This document shows positions 47,571-59,500 of a stretch of 64,000 nucleotides of DNA, in pieces. The notes under the pieces were generated by a model. It was not told where the DNA came from and searched no databases. It worked only from the letters and a program-made list of their open reading frames with translations. The first letter of the stretch is position 1; every line of letters begins with the position of its first letter. The position numbers and the translations under genes are program-made. The stretch covers positions 18,164,001 through 18,228,000 of the forward strand of contig CM060731.1 of assembly GCA_030704615.1 (NCBI GenBank), read 5' to 3'. This stretch comes from Takakia lepidozioides. Lineage: Eukaryota > Streptophyta > Takakiopsida > Takakiales > Takakiaceae.

Positions 47571-48027
47571 AGGATGGATCAATTTTTGTCCTAGGCTGTA
47601 GATTCCCAATAGTGTACAAAAATTGAATTCACAGTACAATTTTTTTTGTTTTCTTTTTTGGCAAGAGAGGAGGTAGCCCCCGGAAACTTTGTGAGATGGA
47701 AAAACACTGTGTCTCCCTCATCAGCCTTCATGGCTTTCGCAAGTTAATCTTTCCTTGCTTTAATAAAGTTTTTGAGGACTAATTTGGTTTTTACCAAATG
47801 ATCATTTCTTGCTCCTATTTGGCATGCCGTATATTGCAAGATGTTTTTCTTTCTTCTTGACTGGCAGGATAACCACACCTGCGCAAAAATGTGACTGACC
47901 ACACTTTGGGTGGTGTATTTTCCGATCTTGTAGAGTTGTAAATACTTCTCCACCTGCCTCAGACATCAATAAACTTGTCACCTCCCAACAATAGAGGGAG
48001 CTGTTTCATGTCACTTAGGATTAGGGG
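47571..48027. other. Spacer between GDSL remnant and MED20
   Basis: Contains the MED20 3' flank (minus strand). No coding exon recognised. Confidence 0.4.
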
Positions 48028-50169
48028 TTAAGCCCGTTGCTGCTGGGTCATGAAGAAGGCCATGAGTGAAACATACTGCAAGGCTGTGTGCTGCCAAGTG
48101 TACTGATCGGAGAGGGAGAAGTCAGCATAATTAGGTTCCAAATGTACAAACTGGCCCGCTGAGACACCCTCATGCCACAGCTCCATGAACTCCTGCATCA
48201 ATACCCGTGATTGCTCCACGGATGACAAAGGTCCATACTCCAGCTGCAATTCATTGAAGCTCTTCAGAGAGATAATTAACGAAGAGTAAGCCTCACATCC
48301 CAATCCACTTGCCTTCCCTTAAATGGAGCTTCTCCATTCTTCAGGGACTAAAATTGAAGGAACAAAGGTAAATACAGGTCACCACAGGGTGCTATGGCAG
48401 TGGTATGTTGAAGTCTTGAATCACTGGGGTACTTTTTGCTGTCAATGTACTGTTTCTATAGATTTGGCTAGACTAGCGAGCACCCAACATCAACCCACAC
48501 CTTGGAAGAAGAAAAGAAAGGAATACCTCCATGATGATGCCCCGCAAATTTTCGCTGTGAGCAAGTACTGTCCGGCCTGCTTTTATTTTGAAATCTCCCA
48601 TTTCATATTGGAATCCCTGTGATAAAGATTCTAAGAACGAATCCTCTTCCGGCATACCAAGCCCATGTGTTCTTTCCAATCATAAATAGTGAAGTTTGAA
48701 ACTTGATATCAACATCAGGAAGATGCCTCATTCACAGCTGAGTAGACCCCACACTGAATTCCAAAGGTCTCTACAGACTTCAACCCAGAAATACATATTC
48801 AGCAATTTGTTGGAAGCTTAGTAATCTAAACATCAGGAAATTATAGTGCAATGCAGGAGACAAAAGCCCACCTCAAAGACAATGGTGAGGCGATTGCGAT
48901 ACACCTGCAGTTTCTCCATAATAGCCTGCATGGTGGCATCCGCCTCCACCACCATGTGTTCTTGTCGTAACACAAAGAAGTGCTTGTCCTGTACCTCACT
49001 AAAGGTCACCCCTAGCAGCTCCCGGGCACAATCCACTGGCAGGGCTTGCTCTAAAGCAAATCAGCACCCACACATGCATCGATATCAAAGGTTGCAATCT
49101 GCTGTGTAGACAACATAATACAGACAAGCAAAAATCTCCAACTGTAACCCCTATTTCCCCCTCACAACTCTTTATCCCCTGCCTCCGCAGATGTGCTGAA
49201 TTTTTTTTCCCCTTTCTTCTATCTGTCTCTTGCTTGTGTGGACCACAAACAACCTACTTGGTGGCAGTCTGCACTTAGCACTACTTGTGTTATCTAATAT
49301 TCAGCAAAGGGCCAAATGTTCTAGACTATACAGGAAACTGTGCTCAAAACAGTTCAAACCAAAATTCAAAGAGGAGGGGATCGAAAGAGTCAAATTCTTG
49401 TTCCTTGCAGTTGGGGAAAAGCTACCGAGAGACAACGTAGTCCCAAAGTGGAATTCACTTAAGTTTTTGGAAATAAACCCTTCAATTACAATTTCCGGAA
49501 ACATGAAACCCAAGTCCACCAAAGTCATGCAGAATCCCCCAAAAGATATAGAGAGACAAATAGAGAGAACCTCGCTGAATGGGGCGGTGGTGGGAAGCAG
49601 TGATCAGCCAGCGCCCATGTTTGACACCATGGAGGCTTTCAGTGCGCTTGAAGACATCAAACAATGTTTGGCTGCTCACTTGTGTTCCCCCACTTGGCTG
49701 CCAGTGAAGGAGCCTGCAGCAAGCCACTTCGATTAAGTCAAGCTCCCCGGCTTGCCCTTATGCTGGCTTTCTCATGCTGCACGCATGTAAGCAGGTAGGA
49801 CATCAAGGATTTCGCAGATGGGATTACTGAGAGGTGTGGATGGATACCAACGATGAACCTCAATCAAATATATAAACTATAATGTCTCTCACTGTGAGCT
49901 CCACAAGAGCTCTGCAGAGAACACAGCAGTAGCTCTCAGGTGAAAATATCAGACTTAATCACAGCTTACACCCAAATGGTATGAAAAATTGTTCAATTCC
50001 TGCTGTTGTGGTCTTTCTTCTTTCCTCTTTCCGAGGTGTCCGCCTTCCTCTCTACGATGCGAACAGAAAACGACCCAGTTTTGTAGTTGCATTACCAATT
50101 CGGTCCCCATCAAAGAACAGGTACACATATGTAATATGAATGGGCAGGAAAGCACCACTTGATAGGCAT
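48028..50169 (-). CDS. MED20: Mediator complex subunit 20
   Basis: Head-module subunit of Mediator, acting in RNA polymerase II transcription. Five exons on the minus strand with consistent phases: 50169-50156, 49713-49571, 49050-48872, 48616-48527 and 48243-48028, 213 aa. The N-terminus [20 protein letters not shown] is made by joining a 14-nt first exon (MPIK plus two bases) to the second. Later blocks are [62 protein letters not shown] and [18 protein letters not shown]. The length is close to the plant family (about 220 aa). The plus-strand frame 49230-49736 is a shadow over exon 2 and intron 2. Confidence 0.92.
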
Positions 50170-51819
50170 TTCTGTAGCAACCAGTCGCTGAAGAAAAACG
50201 TGCTTCCTGATAAAATGCGATCAGGAGGATGAGTAAGTTTCGATACTGCCAGCGAGAGAAAGAGGATAGAAAAGGATTTCTGATATCTGCTCAGAACCGA
50301 AAGGGCTATGAAAGCCCGAAATCGACAGAAATTCCAACTTTTTAAGACAGCCCACACTCAATGTTTAAGGTGATTACCAAACATCGGGGAGGGAGGGTGT
50401 CGAGTATACCTCACAATACAGCCCAATGCCGGCTGAAAAGAGAGAGTCAAGGACCCAAAGAGATCTTGCAAACAGAAGGAGCTTTAGAACCCCGAATACC
50501 TTGCGGAACACCCAAACCAGCAACTATCAAACTGGGCCAAGGCGAAACGTCCCGGGGTTGCTAGAAGTAAGAGACATACACGAGAGCTACCAGGTACAGG
50601 GTTTAAGAAATGCTTATAGGATATACGGCAAAATGTCGTTCTCTCAGTATATGTAAGAGAGGCGATGTTCTGCGAGTATACCCACGAGCAAGTATACAAG
50701 TCAGACCGATATCGAAAGGAAATAGCGCTAGAATACACAACGATTAGGAGAGAATCCAAGGGATAGCAAGAGCTCCATACGCCTTTCTTTTCCAGTTGTA
50801 GAACATGTCATAATCGTCCTACACAAAACACACCCTCTACTACACAGGCTGCTGTCTGTAACCAAGTGCAATACGGAAAGACAAAAAGTCAGGTACAAAG
50901 CTCCCTCTGAGCTTCTATACTGTCTGAAGGTGTTGTCTTGACATAGTTTACATGCCTGGATAGCAGCATGCTTAAAATAGCAAAAGATTCCAATCAGAAA
51001 CTTGTAGTATGGAGGAATTTGTGTTCGTTTCTTCTTAGCGACATTCAAGTGGAGGACTCAAATGACAGTGCCAGTCGCAGGTATTTGGAATACGGAGCCG
51101 CCTCTGCCTCCTTGGACAGTAGAGTCTCCTAGCCAGACCTAGGTGGGAAGCCAGATTTGTAGTTCCTTTCGTTCCATCTAATTAATTTCCTTGTAGGCGT
51201 CAGTCACAGGAAGAATCAGCAAAGGGCTGCAGCCTTTGAATAATGAAATGACACATCCCAGAGCTCCTTGGTCCAGAAAATGGTTGCAACTCTTGCCATC
51301 AAGGGGTCTCCACCCCCACGATGAGCTACACAATCGCCATGCAAAGCTGGTGCAGAAAGTAGTGAGACACCAAAACCAAACTGCGGCAAACCCGAGTCCT
51401 GATGAGCATCAAAACAGGTGCAGATAACGAAGTCCAGATTCTCCAGATTAATTGCACATAGTCTGTCTCTAAGCAGTATGGTCTCGAGAAACACTGTTGT
51501 TGTAACACGTGCTGGAGAAGTTTAGGGTTTAGGGACAATGATCCGATAGAAGCCACCCAACATTGGTGGCCTAGCAAGTCTTCTTTCAATATATCTTGCA
51601 TCCATAAATATGATACAAACACCCTCCCTTCGGTGTCATCCTGAGGCCCTCCAATCTAATTGCTCAATGTATAGACATGCACTGCGACTGAACCTGATAC
51701 CCTGTTCAACTAAACGGCTCTATCTCGATGAAACTACCCCCAACTTTGAGTAGACCTCCAGTTTGGCCCTTCAACTCTGATGACAAATCCTCCTGGCAGC
51801 CTTGACAAGAGGTAGTAGG
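50170..51819. other. MED20 upstream region and MFS 3' flank
   Basis: No recognised gene. On the plus strand around 50400-50760 the sequence is purine-rich, with open stretches such as EVRDIHESYQVQGLRNAYR and YTHEQVYKSDRYRKEIALEY in different frames. These could be a decayed mobile-element reading frame but match nothing I know. TTTAGGGTTTAGGG, a telomere-repeat-like motif, occurs at 51521-51534. Confidence 0.35.
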
Positions 51820-54800
51820 CTAGGCATCCAATTGCTGCCCATGATGCAACCTTTCACAAATCTTTTGATAGAGGTGCCTTGTTCGGAAAAGAAGGCATGT
51901 AGCAACCCCACAACCAAAGAGACACACACAGGCCATGATAATAAAAGTGAGGCGGAAGCAGTGGGCCCCATGACATAACAAAGTCTCCGAGTCCCCCAAA
52001 CTTGCATACATTGAAGTATATACCCTCACCATGCTGAACCCCATATGAAGGTGGTGCTCCTTACTTGCCTCTTTGTCATAAAGATACCCTGCAACTCCTA
52101 CTGACAAGATGGAGGACCCAATGGGACTTGCAATCGTGATGGTGTTAAACAATGTTCCGAAGTACTTCAACCCAAAAATTTCCGAGGTTATTGCTGGCAT
52201 GAGGGACCACTGCGCCCCATAACAAAGCCCAATGATGATAATACCCACATACAGTGAGCCCCATATAGCTGATGCCATCACAAGATGTCCCACACACATG
52301 CCAACCTGCACATTGAGTTGCATGTCAGTATACCTGTTCACAAACAGCTTAAGATGTTATCATTCATCCTATAATACAGATATTTCTCGATACAAAATCT
52401 TGCTCACTATGAATGCCCTGCCCCGTCCTCAGGGACGGGGGACACAGGCTTCAATACAATGAATGATTTTTACATAACATGCAAATAAGCTAAAAGAGGG
52501 TCAACTTCGAGAAATACCAACTATTCTAAAATCTACATAAAACTGCAAGTTTTCAAATGTCCAAAGGCTTATGACTTCTAAACATGTCAAGGATGTCTTA
52601 CATACCAGCGACAGCACCAAGAACAGTGGTCTAGGAATGCCCCTGGTACGCAGGAAAAGGTCTGACACAGATCCCGCTCCAAATCGGCCAAGAAAGTTCC
52701 AGATGCTAAGCACAGAGATGAGAGTGTTGATTTCGTTTTGCAAATGACCCAGAGAGATTCCAACTTGACCAATGTTGTCCATGGCAGCTAAACCTGACCC
52801 CATTGAACATCCCATGGTCGTGACTAACAGCCAGAAGTCCAGAGATGATAGCGCTTGCACAAGTGTGTAATCCTCTCCTCTTTCACATTTGGAGCTTGAA
52901 ACATCTGGTCCTGCAAAATTGGCACATTGCACAGCACAGACAAAAATAAAATAAATAAGTTGACTCCTGCTGAAGCAAGCATAAATTATGGTGCCACGTC
53001 ACCCCAAAGGATACTTCCTTCAGTATGAAGGTGGAAACCCAACAAAAAACACTAATGCTTGGAAGTAGCCATATTCTGATTTTATGGGGGAATCGATCAG
53101 GTGGACATCACCCATAGCTTGGCTGGGACAAATCTAACATCCCTCAGAGGAACAAAATTAACCACTCATACATCGGAGTTTGAAGCATCCCATTGTTGCT
53201 CAATGATCAACACCCTTCCTCCACGAGCGGTTCAGTTTCATTTGCAGGTGTAGCAATTCATTTCCTTATCGTCCTCCACACTATCCCTTTACAATGGGCG
53301 ACCTGTGGAAGCCAGGGGGGCACCCAGTGGGCCTGCGTACAACTGCACATCTGAAAACTGCACCACTATGGCTTGGTACACAAGGTAAAGACCATAACAA
53401 AACTGTCTTTAGCTACTGGCAGGTCACTGTGTGCCCCCATGTTTTGTAACGGGTTTGATAATGGCACATCAATGATTCGTCAAGCTATGGCCAGGTTACA
53501 ATATGTCAAGGATTGTCATGTCTGGCTATTGAATTGTATCACCCACCCGACATGGTCGGGCCTACCTGTACAGATAGAACAATCCTACAGAAACCTCTCT
53601 AAGGAAACTCCCAGTTTGACAATATGCGGCACATATAGCACAGCCTTTACCACCACAGAACATGTTTTACTGCCAAACTTACTTGCAAGCATTCTCTGGT
53701 GAGAAAATTGGTGGTCTCCAGCAGAATGACTTTCTGACCAACGCAACTCGTTGTCAGCTCTCATTTGACCATCTCTAACGTCATTTGGTTCATTTACTCG
53801 TGGGAAGAAAGAAGGTTCAGCCCGAATCTCCCCAACCCTATCGTCTCCATGCGATTGTTGCAAATTTGTATGACACGCAGGACTACCCTTTTCACTATTG
53901 AACAGAGGTTCCTTGAGTGAAGCCTGCTCATCTGCTTGGACAGTTTTGAGTTCAGCACTAATGACCACTCCAACAGGTGCCAGAAGAAAAGCAAATGTGA
54001 TCAGGCACACCACCAGGCTAGATATGTGCCCTAAGTCCAGCACACTCTCCAGTATTATTACTCCCATGAGGTAAGCCGCCAGAGACACTGCAATTGCTGA
54101 GAAAATATTGAATTGGTAATCTTTCCTTCCTTCATCAGTGCGAGGTATAGGCCTTATAACTGCCATAAACAAGAGGGCTATTGAAGAAGGAAGCCATGAC
54201 ACCATCAGTAAAAATGATTGTGGACGTCCCGGATACAGTGCATAAAACGCCTGTGTCAGTATGGCACCACTGAGCCCCACCAGCCCCTGCACATAGACAT
54301 GAACACTGAAGGCAGATTTGGGAGCAGAGAGATAGAATGCACTGGTCATGGACCATTTCCAGCAAGTAGTGGGTGTTCACTTAACCTTGTCTGCAGGACA
54401 TCAACCCTCCATGAGTCAGACGTGGAGTTGTACCCACAAGGATGTGGAAAACCCAAGGCACAAGCAGTAAAACCACCAATCATCCAGGACAGGTGATTCA
54501 GTGTTGGAAGCAGGGAAACATCATGGTAGAAAAGACAGTGCTGATTCCACCGTTGCTTTCTAGCCTCCAATCGGCAAGAGATGTACTATTACCGATTAAA
54601 AAAAAAGGGAAGTAGCAGAGGGATGGTGGGAATTGGGAAGGAGAAATTCTCACCTTCATCAAACCAATGACAGTACCCCTGCTATTGGGGAAAGTTTTGA
54701 CGCAAGTCACCACCACAGTTGTGCTGAAAAACGTCATCCCATTGGTAGCCAGGCAAATGTAGGCACACATTTGCCAGAGTTTCGGTGTAGGAAGGCGACC

Positions 54801-55103
54801 GGTGACCGAGAGCCACATCAACAGGTACCCAAAAGTAGTCTCAGCTGCCCCAATGACAATGACCACCCAGGGAGGCAGCACATCATACACAAAGCCTGAT
54901 ATAATGCCTACATTGCCCCCCACACCCTTAAAGAATGCGAGTGTATCTAGAGTCTTCTGGTCATAATTCAGTTCGAGCTTGATGCTCTGAGAATATAGAC
55001 CAAAAGCGTAAGAAGCCCCTTGAAAGCTCAGAATCCACATGCCCGCCACTATCAGAAACCACCTACTTCTCAGGACCCTCCATGTAAACTTCAATGGGTC
55101 CAT
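51820..55103 (-). CDS. Nodulin-like / MFS transporter
   Basis: Membrane carrier with an N-terminal nodulin-like domain and C-terminal MFS part, as in the plant NFD4-type family; substrate unknown. Four exons on the minus strand: 55103-54654, 54286-53683, 52910-52606 and 52305-51820, about 614 aa. The start MDPLKFTWRVLRSRWFLIVA leads into the first membrane segment (AGMWILSFQGASYAFGLYSQ). Later parts include GVGGNVGIISGFVYDVLPPW, FPNSRGTVIGLMK, the SLDFWLLVTTMGCSMGSGLA segment, VSVLSIWNFLGRFGAGSVSD-like sequence and the C-terminal GLCYGAQWSLMPAITSEIFG. A long hydrophilic loop (about residues 250-350) joins the halves. ATG 55103 is the first ATG; the open frame upstream begins at a GTG. Donors GTGAGA, GTAAGT and GTATGT are in phase. 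Confidence 0.9.
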
Positions 55104-56353
55104 GTTTAGATTGAGCAGATCCACTATCGGAAATCTTCAGTGAAAGTGGCACTGGTATAGAATCTCGATGAATAGTAGGCGGAGTTGAGTGCACCTATTC
55201 ATATCTGCGCACCGTAACAGGCAGCACGCTGTACCTTTCCATGATTGACCATTCCCACATCCGTGGAGATCCTGCTTCCCCAACATCACAGACAATTCTA
55301 TGGAGAGGTCAGAACCGGTACTAACATTTTTACAGACTACATATTATGACCAAATCGTGACCATTATGTCGTAATTTGTCCTATCTATCTTCATAGATAG
55401 CATCCCGGCACCAATTAAGCAACTGCCTTAGTTACGCGGTGTCTCCTTACACCTGACATGAAGTTTCTCGTACCTGCTTTTGTCCCCAAGGAAGATTGGG
55501 CACGGACATACATAAGGAGGTGCTGAAGAAGAGCTGCACATCTCCGGCTTTGCAAGTCTGCCCTCGTACAAAGGATTGGGCAATCAACAATAGTAATCAA
55601 CAGAGAACCTCTAGCACAACTTCAATCTTGTCCGTATCTACCACATCAGATGTTTGGCCACGCGAAAGCTCGTAGGAATTCATCACAGACTTATTCACTA
55701 CTCACCGTCTAATGCCCAATACACCTCGACAAAGAATTCCAATCTGTGGGATCACCTCAGAATCACCTTGCGATCACGTGGAAGAGCTTCTGGCAATCAT
55801 CATGCCAGCAATTAGAGGACTTTTTTTTATGGGTGATGTAGAAACTGCGTGAGATCCTAGACATCGAGTACAGAAACAATGAATGACGCATCTTCTGAAG
55901 TAGGCTAGATCGAGTTCAGCAGCACTACATGCATGCAGCATGACGTTTGTGGGACCGTCGTAGACAAGCTGTCTGAAGACAGACTAACTTAGATGTAGGG
56001 CCCCTTTGAGGATGCCACTTGTGCGTCGAAGTATAAGGCCACGTTGCATCACGCATCCCCTCTGTGTAGGTGAGGCTACAGTCCTTGATGGATGCTGGCG
56101 GCTGATCGATCTTCAATCTGTAGCAACCCATCTTACGAATTCTGGAGTTTTAGAGCACAATTGTAAGAGGGCGTAACACACACAACCCTAAACCCCTCAC
56201 GAGAACCCACAATACTCAATTACGAGTGATCTCTTTCAGCTGAAGAGCATTTGCTTTGGAGTAGTTGAAGTGTCGAAGAAGAAAGAGAGATATGTTGTTG
56301 GGTGCTGAGCTGAAGAGATCAGAGACACGGTGGTTGGGGAGTTCGGAGCTTAC
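55104..56353. other. Spacer upstream of the MFS gene
   Basis: MFS promoter plus DNA of unknown content. Further minus-strand exons of the small unknown gene starting at 56389 may lie here; one candidate frame ends near 55415 (RAQSSLGTKAGTRN). None could be joined with confidence. AACCCTAAACCCC, a telo-box-like motif, lies at about 56183-56195. Confidence 0.35.
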
Positions 56354-56389
56354 GTAGCCGGCGATAAGACCAGTCTTCCGGGATGCCAT
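56354..56389 (-). CDS. Possible first coding exon of a small unidentified gene
   Basis: On the minus strand ATG 56389 is followed by 12 codons, MASRKTGLIAGY, and a strong donor (TAC|GTAAGC) at 56353. The basic, acid-free start resembles an organelle-targeting N-terminus. It lies 159 bp from the start of the plus-strand TruB gene, so the two would be divergent. Downstream exons were not identified, and the whole could be chance. Confidence 0.3.
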
Positions 56390-56548
56390 GGTCTCGTTCT
56401 CTCCTACATTGTGCCCCGTTTTGTGGGCCTCCGTTGGCCCTCCCACTCGGACATTGAGTTTTCCAGCCTAGACTTTTAAGTGCGTTACGCTCGTCAATCT
56501 TGCGGGCAACCTAGATGTGCGTCTGGCTTCCATTCTGCTCGGTCTTCA

Positions 56549-59500
56549 ATGCCTGGGAATCATCTGTTGCAAACGGACTCACTATTTTCACTTCGCAACC
56601 CTCTGTTGGATTTTTGTGTATCTCTGTCTTCCATATCGTCCCTTTCTTTTCCATGTCTCTATTCTCCGAGTCGTGGAGTAGTACAATGTGTTAGTGCTTC
56701 GAACTTCTCCGTCTACGTTCCGTTCTATCAAAAGCATTCCGTCCATTTAAGGATTTTTTCTGTGGGTGCTCAGTCTCCAAATTCAGAGGATCGGAACTCG
56801 TGTGCGAATGGCAACGACAGGCGGGGATCCTCTTACAGTAGTCATCAAAGAGAGGTAAGGGAGAATAGTGGCAAGGTAATAGAGGTGGGGCAGAAGAGAG
56901 CCAACGAGGAGGAGGAAAGACAATGGACAAAGTTTAGCAAGGAGAATTTGAGAGACGCAGGAGCAAGGGCGATAGTCAATAGGAAATTCCCCTATGACGT
57001 CCAGAAACTGAAGGAATTAGAGGAAAAAGCCGCATTGTTTGAGAGAGCAAGGGCCGCCGAACAAGGATTCCAAAAGAAGAAGGGTGAATCAATCGGGGGA
57101 AATGGCTCCGAAAGACTTGATAGCAGAGGACTATCCATTGGAAGGCAGGGGAAATGGATTGGACGTCGGGGAATCTCCAATGAATCTAGGGAGGATGAAA
57201 ATAAGTACAGTGGCGAGCTGACTCCTGGAGAAAGACTACAAATATTCGAAGATTGGGCGGTGGTTAAAGTCAGGGAGGAAGGCCCCATTGCTGTGTCCAT
57301 TGTAGAAGACATGCGCCGCACATTACTTAGAGGCTCTCGTCCCCTCAACCGGGGCCGGATTCTGAGTGAGCTAAGAGAGTGGAAATCTAAGCATGGCAGA
57401 ATCAAAGAATCTAGTGGAGACCAGGATTCAAGTAGCTCTTCAACGGTTGGAGAAGCAAGCAGTGAACCAGTAAGAGCTCTTCCTAACCAAAGTCTGAGGA
57501 TTTCTGGCGCACTCACACCCCATTTTTACTGCGTTCTGAATTTTGTATTTCGTCAATTGGACAATGCTCATCCGTTGTAGTATAATGAAACGATCATAGT
57601 TGTATCAGAGATTCACGTTAAAGGATAAACAGTTCAGGAATGGATAAACTCTTCAAGAACTAACTTTCTGGAAGAGGCTCTCGCTTGATCGTTGCCGTGA
57701 TGTCTAGCATTGCCCAAGAAGCCCTGGGCAGGTGGTCAAGCCCCTGTATTCAGATAACATTATGTTCTCTATCAGTACAAGTATTTTAACTGTTGCACTG
57801 TTTCTAATTATATGCAACAGAATGCAACAGAGTTAATATCTTCCAAGGTTCAAAATTTCACACGGTTGTTTCCGTGTTGGATGGGGTTGTGTAAATATAT
57901 AGTAGATGTGCCTGTGGCACAGCCTTGGTATCATGAAAGATCAGTGAATTATCCCCGCAAACCTGAGACTACCTGCAGAAGAAATACATATTCACAGGCC
58001 ATGTTGTTACTTGCTCATGGAACTGGTACTTCCCTACCCATGGCTGAAATTTTCTTCACAGGTGTATGGGAGCTATGCTTGATAGGGCATGGCAAACGCG
58101 TCGTCTTGTTTTGTGGGGTTGTGCAAGCTGACCCTACCATTGATTGCTAGAGGTGGATGGCTCAGATTGAACAAAGATTTGTTCCTTATTTTGTAACATT
58201 GTTATTCTAGACTGTGTTAGACTAGCTGTGTGAGGACCAAATGTTGCGTTTGGGTTGTCCTGGATTTGCTCTTTGCAGGTTTTTCTATGCGGCTAAGACT
58301 TTTGAAAATTTGGGTTGTCCTGGATTTGCTTTGGACATCTTTCGGATAAGTGCGAGCATGTTGGTTATACGCATGTTTATGACTCCTTCAAAAATAGGGT
58401 TGGAAATTGCTGGAGGTTGTCATTGCTTTGCACTAACTGCACTCCAGATTTCCGTGTATCATGACATGAGTTGTCTCCTGTAGGAGAGGTGCGGTCCACT
58501 TATTGTAGTGCAGGTCAGAGATGAGGAGGAGGAAGAGGATGATTTGGGCACTGATGAAGAGGAAAAGGAAGGGGAAGAACAAGTGCGTGCCTTCCCAATT
58601 ATTGCTTCTGATGAGGAAGACAAGTATGTGGAAGAGCTGCTTGCTTACCCATGGCAGAACGATGTACCTGAAAGATATTTTACTGAACTTGAACGCAAAT
58701 ATTTCCCAGAGGAGTTCGGAGTGGACATGGAGTATGCAGAAAAGCTTGCCATTCGGAACTCAAGTGTTAGCAGTGAGCCCCTAAACATTTTGCTGCATTC
58801 AGTAAAGCCTTCAAAGACAATGGATCTGGAATCAAGTTGCTGTGACTGTCCCACTCTTGAATAAGTCACCAACAAAGGACTGGTTATTTGTCAGGGCATA
58901 TCTCATGAGCTTAGAATTTTGTAGAGTACCCAGGTGTTTACCAATAACAAGTTTTTTCTTAGTTTGTACTTGGAGGGGTGGGGAGGGCTGAATATGGCCA
59001 TGTGTGTGCTCTCTGGAGAGAGCTTGACTTGGATTTCTCTTAATTCGGTTAGGGTTGTGACCACACCACATTAGCTACCTCATGAGCTAATCTGACTCTG
59101 GATGTCATCCCAGAGCCTAAAAGGCTGAATAGGTACCTGATTTTCATACTGGTGTGATCTTTTCCTTTTCTTGCAGGGAATTATGTGCAAGAGAAACAGA
59201 AAGACGCGGAGAAAGCGGCAAGGCCAACAGGAGCTTCTCTAACTGGAGGGAGCAATCTAGCATTGCAGTCTAGACTCTCCTCGAGGAATAGTTTAAGTGT
59301 GCATATGTCACTAGCTGACAGAGATCCATTGGCAGGAGTTGAAGTGAGGCCAACTGTGGTGAAGTGGAATTCCAAGGTTCCAGAGGATTGGGATGGGCCT
59401 GGTGGTACTGTAGCGTTAATTGATAAGCCTAAAGGTGGGTCTTGTTTTCCTGGTATATGTCTGACACCCTGCAAGAGTGCACTCAATTCCTTGTGTATGA

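Noticed and set aside
49230-49736. 168-codon plus-strand open frame
   Set aside because: It overlaps MED20 exon 2 on the other strand and intron 2, and its sequence resembles no family; it is a shadow frame.
51971-52040. Short intron inside the last MFS exon (GTGAGGGTATATAC region)
   Set aside because: The possible intron would be only about 40-50 nt and the frame stays open without splicing, so the exon was kept continuous.
52423-52443. Hairpin CCCCGTCC-TCAG-GGACGGGG in an MFS intron
   Set aside because: Short stem in a plant intron with no following U run and no RNA family resemblance; not reported as a terminator or RNA gene.
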